Shown here piece by piece: positions 1 through 6,438 of a stretch of DNA of 64,000 nucleotides. The stretch lies in the NCBI RefSeq assembly GCF_003932715.1, contig NZ_CP020700.1, positions 4,982,501-5,046,500 on the forward strand. Reading direction: 5' to 3'. The notes below the pieces were generated by a model. The model worked only from the letters and a program-made list of their open reading frames with translations. It did not search any database and had not been told where the DNA came from. Positions within the stretch are counted from its first letter, which is position 1. Each line of letters starts with the position of its first letter. Source of the DNA: Streptomyces tsukubensis. GTDB taxonomy: Bacteria > Actinomycetota > Actinomycetes > Streptomycetales > Streptomycetaceae. A program made the translations under genes and the position numbers.

Positions 1-119
1 CGCAGCTCGCACAGCTCACGCAGCTGCTCCACCGTGCGGCGGCTGGTGGTGAGAAGGCCGATGGGGTCGGGGCCCGGCAGCGGGCCGAGATTCCGGGGGA
101 TGAAGGGCAGAACCTGCAT
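1..119 (-). CDS. Partial CDS (N-terminal 39 residues), unknown function
   Basis: Reading leftwards from an ATG at 119, the frame stays open to the window edge and encodes about 39 residues beginning MQVLPFIPRN. A GGAGG ribosome binding site lies seven bases upstream of the ATG, which supports the start. The residues after position 25 (TVEQLRELCEL) are amphipathic and Leu-rich and could start a helix or coiled coil. The gene is divergent from icmB. I do not recognise the family, and the rest of the gene lies outside the window. Confidence 0.55.
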   Translation of the reverse strand, partial: MQVLPFIPRNLGPLPGPDPIGLLTTSRRTVEQLRELCEL

Positions 120-455
120 GGGCCGGCCTCCGTACCGGCGCACAGGAGGCGACGCCGACTCCCGAACGCCCTCACGGAACCGCGTCCGGTGTCCCCGTCC
201 CGCATCCGCGCGAGACCCCGGGCGGCTCCGTCGTACGGCTCTTTCGTGCGGCTCCGTCGTACGGACCCGGAAGCGGCTCCTTCGGCGGCGCGCCCGCACG
301 GGGAGGCATGCACGCCTTCCGCCACGGGTACGCCGCATATCGAACGTGTCCCACATGTGATTTCCCCCTCCCGGTCCACCGTGAAACGGCCCCGTGCGGG
401 ATGCTGTGGATAACGATCGTTCACTCGGTGGCGCAGTGAGTGTGTGGAGGCGAAG
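120..455. other. Intergenic region upstream of icmB
   Basis: This 336-base divergent spacer holds no convincing gene. It contains a 16-bp direct repeat (CGGCTCCGTCGTACGG at 223-238 and 249-264), an exact DnaA-box match at 405-413 and an adjacent perfect palindrome AACGATCGTT at 412-421. No cobalamin riboswitch elements are visible ahead of the B12-binding gene. The promoters of both flanking genes must lie here. Confidence 0.5.
405..413 (-). promoter_or_regulatory. Single DnaA-box-like site next to a palindrome
   Basis: The minus strand reads TTATCCACA, an exact match to the classical DnaA box. A perfect palindrome AACGATCGTT (412-421) overlaps its edge. It is a single site about 40 bp upstream of icmB. 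One 9-mer match can arise by chance, so a role in DnaA titration or icmB control is only inference. Confidence 0.3.
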
Positions 456-863
456 ATGGGTGTGACCGGTCCGATCCGCGTAGTGGTGGCCAAACCCGGC
501 CTCGACGGGCACGACCGCGGGGCCAAGGTCATCGCACGGGCCCTGCGGGACGCGGGCATGGAGGTCATCTACACCGGTCTCCACCAGACCCCCGAGCAGA
601 TCGTCGACACCGCGATCCAGGAGGACGCGGACGCGATCGGCCTGTCGATCCTCTCCGGCGCGCACAACACGCTCTTCGCCCGGGTGCTGGAACTGCTGAA
701 GGAACGGGACGCGGAGGACATCCGGGTGTTCGGGGGCGGGATCATCCCCGAAGAGGACATCGCGCCGCTGAAGGAGAAGGGGGTGGCGGAGATCTTCACG
801 CCGGGCGCGACGACGACGTCGATCGTCGACTGGGTCACCACAACGTTTTCGCCTCCCTCTTAG
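456..863 (+). CDS. icmB: Cobalamin B12-binding protein, isobutyryl-CoA mutase small subunit type
   Basis: This 135-residue protein is a free-standing B12-binding domain. DGHDRG at residues 17-22 supplies the lower axial His ligand (H19). The middle GLSILSG and the later VFGGGIIP loop complete the DxHxxG-SxL-GG signature. The length and near-consensus sequence match IcmB, which pairs with a separate large subunit (IcmA) to interconvert isobutyryl-CoA and n-butyryl-CoA, linking valine catabolism with polyketide precursors. The ATG at 456 follows GGAGG at 446-450; an upstream in-frame GTG at 444 overlaps that site and is unlikely. The large subunit is not in this window. A small subunit of another acyl-CoA mutase is the alternative. 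Confidence 0.88.
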   Translation: MGVTGPIRVVVAKPGLDGHDRGAKVIARALRDAGMEVIYTGLHQTPEQIVDTAIQEDADAIGLSILSGAHNTLFARVLELLKERDAEDIRVFGGGIIPEEDIAPLKEKGVAEIFTPGATTTSIVDWVTTTFSPPS

Positions 864-881
864 GGGCCTGGGGTGCGGGGT

Positions 882-956
882 GCGCCGTTGGTGGTTCGGG
901 TTGCGTGTCCGGCCGCGGGCCGTGGCTGGCTTGTCGCGCAGTTCCTCGCGCCCCTG
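882..956 (+). repeat. Dispersed intergenic repeat, copy 1
   Basis: The block contains GTTGCGTGTCCGGCCGCGGG followed by a segment ending GCGCAGTTCCTCGCGCCCCT. A second copy in the same orientation lies at 1293-1367 with only a few differences. From memory, short repeats around CGCAGTTCC-CGCGCCCCT are common between Streptomyces genes. It begins about 20 bases after the icmB stop. Function is unknown; transcript 3'-end structure is one possibility. Confidence 0.55.
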
Positions 957-1010
957 GGTATCTGTGCTTGCTGCCCCTGCGGTGTGCGGGTCCTCCGGTG
1001 GTCGGGTCGC

Positions 1011-1167
1011 GTTACTCCGTGGGGTAGGCGCGGGGTCTTGTCGGGTGCGGCCGGGTCGTGGGCCTCCGGGCTCACCTCCTCGCCGGCGGCGATGCACCGC
1101 TCCACGGGGAGCCCTGCTTGTCGCCACCGGCTGCGGGGGCGACCCTGCACCCCCCTCCGGAGATCAC
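1011..1167 (+). repeat. Large inverted repeat, left arm
   Basis: Bases 1011-1167 match the reverse complement of 1428-1583 at roughly three-quarters of positions by eye. The best-conserved parts are GGCCTCCGGGCTCACCTCCT and GCGGGGGCGACCCTGCACCC. The ~260-base loop holds the second dispersed repeat. No transposase frame or recognisable terminal inverted repeat is present. Confidence 0.6.
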
Positions 1168-1292
1168 CCCGACTTGACCCCGGGGAACAAGGAGTTTCCT
1201 CGGTCACCCGCCACGGGGTGGGCCCGTATTCGGGACGCCCGTCCACAGGGGCTTCCCTTCCCCGGGCCCCGGGGCCCCGGGGATGGCGGCGA

Positions 1293-1367
1293 GCGCCGTT
1301 GACGGCGGGTGTTGCGTGTCCGGCCGCGGGCCGTGGTCGGCTGGTCGCGCAGTTCCTCGCGCCCCTG
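1293..1367 (+). repeat. Dispersed intergenic repeat, copy 2
   Basis: This is the second copy of the element at 882-956, in the same orientation, sharing the ccggccgcgggccgtgg core and the cgcagttcctcgcgcccct end. It lies in the loop between the two arms of the larger inverted repeat, so the block seems to have grown by duplication of a composite unit. Confidence 0.55.
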
Positions 1368-1427
1368 AATACCTCCCGTGACGTGCGACTTCACCAGGGG
1401 CTTCGCGGCCTGATCATGCTGGGATCA

Positions 1428-1583
1428 CGTGGGAGGGGGGTGCAGGGTCGCCCCCGCAGTGGACCTGCGACAAGCACGGTTTGCCGGAGGGCAGTGCATC
1501 GCAGGCCGCGAGGAGGTGAGCCCGGAGGCCACCGACCCACCCGAACCCGACAAGGTCGGCGACCTACACCACGGAGCAACGGT
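1428..1583 (-). repeat. Large inverted repeat, right arm
   Basis: This is the reverse-complement partner of 1011-1167. Shared blocks include the CACCTCCTCG, GCTTGTCGC and CCTGCACCCCCCT regions. The arms have diverged unevenly, as expected for old non-coding repeats rather than recent duplication. Confidence 0.6.
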
Positions 1584-1597
1584 CACCCAATCTTTGA

Positions 1598-1619
1598 GCC
1601 CCTCCGGCGATTGAGGAGC
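1598..1619. repeat. Short hairpin repeat element
   Basis: The core CCTCCGGCGATTGAGGAG folds as a short stem (CCTC paired with GAGG) around an eight-base loop. It resembles a very common Streptomyces intergenic motif of the type GTCCGGCGTTTGAGGAC. It stands about 135 bases from the DUF5691 stop and could end transcripts or stabilise 3' ends; this is inference. Confidence 0.45.
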
Positions 1620-1755
1620 AGGAGCCGCCCGCACCCCGCGGGCAACCCCGCCCCCGGGGGCCCGGGGGCCCAACGCGCCCGCACCCCGCAGGGGACCCGC
1701 ACCCCCGGGGCGAGGAACCCCAGCGGGAGGCGCTCCCGCGGGAGGCGAACCCGCC

Positions 1756-3375
1756 TCACGGCGCAAGCTCCTCCCGCATCGCCGCGCGCAAGCGCAACGT
1801 CGAGACCAGGCGGTGGAACGCCTCCGACCAGTACGTGCCCGCGCCGGGCGACGCCGATTCCGATTCCGCGGGCGGGCCCGTGAGGAGGTCGAGGCGGGCG
1901 GCCTCCCCGGGGTCCAGGCAGCGTTCCGCGAGCCCCATCACCCCGCTGAAGCTCCACGGGTAGCTCCCGGCCTCGCGGGCTATCTCCAGGGCGTCGACGA
2001 CCGAGTGGCCCAGCGGCTCCGCCCAGGGGACCGCGCAGACCCCCAGGAGCTGGAAGGCGTCCGACAGTCCGTGCGCGGAGACGAAGTCCGCGACCCACAG
2101 GGCCCGCTCGCCCTCCGGCAGGGCGGCCAGCAGCTTGGCGCGCTCCGCCAGCGACGACGTCCCGGGCCCCGCCTCCGGCGGATTCGCGGGGGTGCCGAGG
2201 AGTGCGCGCGACCACTCCGCGTCGCGCTGGCGGACCGCCGCCCGGCACCAGGCCGCGTGCAGTTCCTCGGACCAGCCGTCGGCGACGGACAGGTTGACGA
2301 TCTCCTTGGGCGTGCGGCGGCCGAGGACCTGGGGCCAGACCGCCAGCGGGGCGGCCTCCACGAGCTGCCCCAGCCACCAGGCGCGTTGGCCCCGGCCGGT
2401 CGGCGGGGTGGGGACGACGCCGTCGCGCTGCATCTCCGCGTCGCATGCGGCGGGCGGTTCGACCGCGATGGTGTCCCCGGCGGGCCCGGGCCGTACACAG
2501 GCCGCGGCGCGTTCCGCCATTCGCTGGGCGAAGGCCGAGCGCGGCAGCGCGGAGAGCAGTTCCGCGGCGGTGGCACGGACATTGCGGCTGCGGTCCGCGA
2601 GGGCCCGTTCCAGGAACATCTCGTCCGCGGGGGAGAGTTCGGTGCGGAGGGTGTCGAGGAACATCAGCCGGTCTTCGGCGCGTTCCGTCGCCCAGGTCCC
2701 GGAGAGCAGGGCGAGCGCCCCGGCGGGGTCCTGGTGCCGGACCGCGTCGAGCAGGGCGACCCGCTCGGCGAACAGGCCTTCTTCCCAGAGCCGTTCCACC
2801 GCGGGGGCGTCGGTGGTGTCCGGGAGGAGTACCCCGCCGCCCGCCGCGCCCCGGAGGGCGAACTTCCACTCGGGGTTGAAGCGGGCCAGCCACAGTCCGC
2901 GTACTCCGGCGAAGGCCAGTGCCTGGGGCCGCAGGTCGGCCCGGGCGCGGGCGGCGTCCAGCAGGGCGGGGAGCAGGGCCGCCGGGCTCCGGTAGCCGTG
3001 CCCGTTGGCGGTGGCGAGCCACTGCGGCAGCAGCTCCGTCAGATCCGGTGCGGCCCCCCGGCGGCCGCCTGCCGACGGTGCGGCCCGGTCCGCGAGGAGC
3101 TGTCCCAGTCTGCGGTGTGCCGCTTCGGGCAGTGCGGGCCGGGTGTCGGCGGGCGCGGGCTCCGGCGGCTCGGCCGGTCGTGCGGGCCGCAGCCCGGCCC
3201 TGCGCCGGACGGTCAGGACCGCCGCCGCGTCGAGCAGGTCCGCGGGCGCGTCCCTGCCCGGCTTGGTCACGGCGGCCGGTGGCGGCCGGCGGTCCGTGCC
3301 GAGCAGGGCGGAGGTGACCAGCTCCTCCCAGAGAACGGAGCCGGTGGGCTCGGTGCCGGTGCTGCTCTGCGACAT
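1756..3375 (-). CDS. DUF5691 family protein
   Basis: This is a 539-residue, Ala/Leu/Arg-rich soluble protein with no signal peptide. The N-terminal ELVTSALLGTDRRPP (about residues 17-31) is the hallmark of DUF5691. Long helical, HEAT-like stretches with Trp-rich segments follow (LWLARFNPEWKFAL, LWVADFV). The ATG at 3375 is preceded by GGAGAGG; longer frames upstream lack such a site. It lies downstream of the SWIM gene on the same strand and across from the AAA-DUF5682-VWA operon. DUF5691 proteins commonly sit with these partners, but their biochemical role is unknown. Confidence 0.82.
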   Translation of the reverse strand: MSQSSTGTEPTGSVLWEELVTSALLGTDRRPPPAAVTKPGRDAPADLLDAAAVLTVRRRAGLRPARPAEPPEPAPADTRPALPEAAHRRLGQLLADRAAPSAGGRRGAAPDLTELLPQWLATANGHGYRSPAALLPALLDAARARADLRPQALAFAGVRGLWLARFNPEWKFALRGAAGGGVLLPDTTDAPAVERLWEEGLFAERVALLDAVRHQDPAGALALLSGTWATERAEDRLMFLDTLRTELSPADEMFLERALADRSRNVRATAAELLSALPRSAFAQRMAERAAACVRPGPAGDTIAVEPPAACDAEMQRDGVVPTPPTGRGQRAWWLGQLVEAAPLAVWPQVLGRRTPKEIVNLSVADGWSEELHAAWCRAAVRQRDAEWSRALLGTPANPPEAGPGTSSLAERAKLLAALPEGERALWVADFVSAHGLSDAFQLLGVCAVPWAEPLGHSVVDALEIAREAGSYPWSFSGVMGLAERCLDPGEAARLDLLTGPPAESESASPGAGTYWSEAFHRLVSTLRLRAAMREELAP

Positions 3376-3793
3376 GGGCCTCTCCTGCGGATGCGGAACA
3401 ACAAGAAGGAAGGGGGTGTGGTCGGCGGGGCGGCCCGCGCGGGCTGTGCAACCGGCGGCGGCCGGATCGCTCCGGCCGTCCGGCCGGGGGCGCGGGACGT
3501 ATGAACCGGGGTCCGCCCGACGGATCGGGTGTCCCGGTGGACCCGCCGCGGGATCGCTTCGGCCGTGCGAACGGGATTCCCCCGGCCGACGACCGGGCTC
3601 CGGTTCAGGCAGGGCTCCCCGCCGCGCCGGTGTCTCCACGGCCCGGCGCCGAGGAGCCGGGCGCCGAGGAGCCGGCGCCGGACCCCGGGTGAGGTCGCCT
3701 TCTCCGGGCCGGGCCCGGCCCGCCGCGCCGGTGTCGCCATGGCCCGGCGCCGAAGAGCCGAGCGCCGGGCTGCCCGGGGTGAACCTCCTCCGG
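3376..3793. other. Intergenic spacer with direct repeats
   Basis: This 418-base gap separates the SWIM gene from DUF5691 on the same strand. It contains two ~42-bp near-identical segments (3619-3660 and 3719-3760, both reading CCGCCGCGCCGGTGTC then GGCCCGGCGCCGA-GAGCCG). Inside the first is a short tandem GCGCCGAGGAGCCGG. No start codon with a ribosome binding site is convincing here. A promoter for DUF5691 may lie in the half near 3376. Confidence 0.45.
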
Positions 3794-5161
3794 CTAGACC
3801 AGCGGTATCGGCTCGGGCCCAGCCGCAGGCGACCACGCCGCGAGGGGTGTCGCCCCCGTATGGCCGCATTCGGCGAAGACGGTGACCGGGGCGCCGCCGG
3901 AGAGGGAGACGAGCTTCCACAGGCCGGGGCGGGAGAGCGCGGCGGGCGTCAGCGGGACGGCCGCTTCGCCGTTCGCGTCGGCCAGTTGCCACTGCGGGCC
4001 GCTGCCGCCGGGGACCGGTACCGGGACGACGTCCGTGAGCGTCACCGGCCAGGACTCCAGCCAGGGGTCGTCGCACAGGGCCTGCCCGTAGGCGTCGAGG
4101 GCGGCGGTCACCGAACCGCCCGGCGGCGGGGCGGCCGGGCCGCCGGTGAGCCCGGACTGTTCGCGGAGTTCGGCCCGGAGCTGCCCGGCGCCCGGGTACG
4201 GCACCAGCACCCCCGACAGCTCGCCCCCGACCGGCAGCGCGAGCTGCGGCGACCGGCCCGCGGCCCCGAAGGACAGCAGCAGTGCCGTACGCCCCGACTC
4301 GGTGCCGTGCACCCAGATACGGCGGGTGGTGACCTTGCCGTCGGAGGAGTCGTACTGCGCGAGGATTCGCCAGCGGTCCCGTACCGGAGTGCCGTCGGCG
4401 GGCGCGTTGATCCCCACTCGGGTGCGGACGGTCGCCGCCAGGGGGTCGGGCAGTCGCTCCCGGCCCAGCCAGGCGGTGTCCATCAGATGCAGCAACGCGC
4501 ACTCCTCCAGCAGTCGCACCGGCCAGTCCCGCCCGGAGCCCGGGATCGCCCCCAGCTCCCGGACCCGCGCGGCCAGGCCCGGTGCCTGGGCGTCGACCAT
4601 CCGGGCCGCCGTCTCCTCCCACAGGCCGTAACCCGCCTGCTCGGCGGAGGCGAGACCGCCGCGCAGCAGATCCGTCAGCCGCTGCTCCAGCTCCGTCGCG
4701 CCCGCCGAGATCCGGTCGGCCCGGCGCTCCGCCCGGCGGCGGGCGGCTTCCGCGTCGGCGGCCCCGGCGGGGGACTCCCCGCCGCCCTCGTCACGCCGGG
4801 CCTGCTGCGCCTCGGCCCGTTCGCGCCGGGGCTCCAGCCACTGTCCCGCCCAGTCGGGGACGGTCTCGTCGGCCATGGCTTCGGCGTCCCCGGCCCAGAG
4901 CAGCAGCAGCCCCAGCGCGTGCTTGCACGGGAACTTGCGGCTGGGGCAACTGCACTTGTACGCCGGGCCGGTCGTGTCGACGACCGTCTGGTACGGCTTG
5001 CTGCCGCTGCCCTTGCACAACCCCCACACGGCGCCGTCCCCGCTGCCCGTGCCGGACCACGGCCCGGCCGTCGCCAGCCTGCCGCCCGCTTTCTGTGACG
5101 CGGCGTCAGGAGCCAGCGCGAGCACCTGATCCGTCGTCCAACGAACCCCCGGTCCATTCAT
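3794..5161 (-). CDS. SWIM zinc-finger protein
   Basis: This 455-residue protein has a clear SWIM motif at residues 70-81 (CSCPSRKFPCKH), with C70, C72, C79 and H81 as zinc ligands. N-terminal to it, WTTDQVLALAPD and GLCKGSGSKPYQT are typical of the YehQ-like SWIM family. An Arg/Ala-rich helical segment and a C-terminal beta-rich domain follow. SWIM domains bind DNA or proteins. The ATG at 5161 has GGAG upstream. The gene is divergent from the MoxR ATPase and upstream of DUF5691, so it belongs to the same five-gene system. Confidence 0.88.
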   Translation of the reverse strand: MNGPGVRWTTDQVLALAPDAASQKAGGRLATAGPWSGTGSGDGAVWGLCKGSGSKPYQTVVDTTGPAYKCSCPSRKFPCKHALGLLLLWAGDAEAMADETVPDWAGQWLEPRRERAEAQQARRDEGGGESPAGAADAEAARRRAERRADRISAGATELEQRLTDLLRGGLASAEQAGYGLWEETAARMVDAQAPGLAARVRELGAIPGSGRDWPVRLLEECALLHLMDTAWLGRERLPDPLAATVRTRVGINAPADGTPVRDRWRILAQYDSSDGKVTTRRIWVHGTESGRTALLLSFGAAGRSPQLALPVGGELSGVLVPYPGAGQLRAELREQSGLTGGPAAPPPGGSVTAALDAYGQALCDDPWLESWPVTLTDVVPVPVPGGSGPQWQLADANGEAAVPLTPAALSRPGLWKLVSLSGGAPVTVFAECGHTGATPLAAWSPAAGPEPIPLV

Positions 5162-5298
5162 GTCTCCGACCGTACGGGCCGCCACTGACAATCCCCGGAA
5201 AACCCGTCCCGGCCTGCGGCGACGGCCCGTTGTCAGTGGGGTGGTGCAGGGTGGAGAACAGCTCGGACCGACCATCGGAACGAAGTCGAGGGGGAGTC

Positions 5299-6438
5299 AT
5301 GTCCGTGTCCCAAGCCGTCGAAGAATCCACTGCGCGCACCACTGCGGAAGCACCGGCCGCCGACGCCCTGCGACCCCATGCGGAACAGGCCTTCGCGGCC
5401 GAACTCGCCGCCTTGGCCGCCGCCGACGACCGGCCCCGCCCGGTCAACTGGCGGCTCTCGCCGTGGGCCGTATCGCTGTATCTGCTCGGCGGCACTCTGC
5501 CCGACGGCACGGTGATCACCCCGAAGTACGTGGGCCCGCGCCGGATCGTCGAGGTCGCCGTCACCACCCTGGCCACCGATCGCGCGCTGCTGCTTCTCGG
5601 TGTCCCGGGGACCGCGAAGACCTGGGTGTCGGAGCATCTGGCGGCCGCCGTCAGCGGGGACTCCACTCTGCTGGTGCAGGGCACCGCAGGCACTCCCGAG
5701 GAGGCCATCCGCTACGGCTGGAACTACGCCAGACTGCTCGCTCACGGGCCCAGCCGGGAGGCGCTCGTGCCCGGCCCCGTGATGCGCGCCATGCGGGACG
5801 GCATGACCGCCCGGGTGGAGGAGCTGACCCGGATCCCCGCCGATGTGCAGGACACCCTGATCACCATCCTCTCCGAGAAGACGCTGCCCGTCCCGGAGCT
5901 GGGCGAGGAGGTCCAGGCGGTCCGCGGATTCAATCTGATCGCCACCGCCAATGACCGCGACCGGGGGGTGAACGACCTCTCCAGCGCCCTGCGCCGCCGT
6001 TTCAACACGGTCGTCCTGCCGCTGCCCGCGACCGCCGAAGCGGAGGTCGACATCGTCTCCCGCCGGGTCGACCAGCTGGGCCGGTCGCTCGACCTGCCCG
6101 CAGTGCCCGAGGGCGTCGAGGAGATCCGGCGCGTCGTCACCGTCTTCCGCGAGCTGCGCGAGGGCGTCTCCGCCGACGGCCGTACCAAGCTCAAGTCCCC
6201 CTCCGGGACGCTCTCCACCGCCGAGGCGATCTCCGTCGTCACCGGCGGACTGGCGCTCGCGGCCCACTTCGGCGACGGGGTGCTCAGGCCCGGTGACGTC
6301 GCCGCCGGGATCCTCGGCGCCGTGGTCCGCGACCCGGCCGCCGACCGGGTGATCTGGCAGGAGTATCTGGAGACCGTGGTGCGCGAGCGCGACGGCTGGA
6401 AGGACTTCTACCGCGCCTGCCGCGAGGCCGGCGTATGA
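5299..6438 (+). CDS. MoxR-type AAA ATPase (YehL-like)
   Basis: This 379-residue cytoplasmic AAA ATPase has Walker A GVPGTAKT at 101-108, a sensor-1 strand NLIATANDRD and an arginine-finger-like SALRRRF. At the Walker B position the sequence reads ARVEELTRIP (E174, E175), so the usual Asp is Glu. MoxR ATPases act as remodelling chaperones together with VWA partners. The ATG at 5299 lies behind GGGGGAG. Its stop overlaps the DUF5682 start (ATGA at 6435-6438), and DUF5682 overlaps the VWA gene the same way, so the three are one translationally coupled operon. Confidence 0.9.
   Translation: MSVSQAVEESTARTTAEAPAADALRPHAEQAFAAELAALAAADDRPRPVNWRLSPWAVSLYLLGGTLPDGTVITPKYVGPRRIVEVAVTTLATDRALLLLGVPGTAKTWVSEHLAAAVSGDSTLLVQGTAGTPEEAIRYGWNYARLLAHGPSREALVPGPVMRAMRDGMTARVEELTRIPADVQDTLITILSEKTLPVPELGEEVQAVRGFNLIATANDRDRGVNDLSSALRRRFNTVVLPLPATAEAEVDIVSRRVDQLGRSLDLPAVPEGVEEIRRVVTVFRELREGVSADGRTKLKSPSGTLSTAEAISVVTGGLALAAHFGDGVLRPGDVAAGILGAVVRDPAADRVIWQEYLETVVRERDGWKDFYRACREAGV

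Larger units (their letters stand above)
864..1755. other. Gene-free, repeat-rich intergenic block
   Basis: This 892-base stretch between icmB and the convergent DUF5691 gene has open frames in several phases, but none has a ribosome binding site or recognisable protein. It is made of repeats: two direct copies of a ~75-bp element (882-956 and 1293-1367), a ~155-bp inverted repeat (1011-1167 and 1428-1583) enclosing the second copy, and a short hairpin element at 1598-1619. From about 1621 to 1755 it is G/C-rich sequence leading to the DUF5691 stop codon. Confidence 0.6.

Noticed and set aside
120..455. Cobalamin riboswitch upstream of icmB
   Set aside because: No B12-box-like GCCACTG element or associated stems could be found in this spacer.
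860..1755. Small genes in the repeat block
   Set aside because: Several open frames exist, but all are Arg/Pro/Gly-rich, differ between repeat copies and lack ribosome binding sites.
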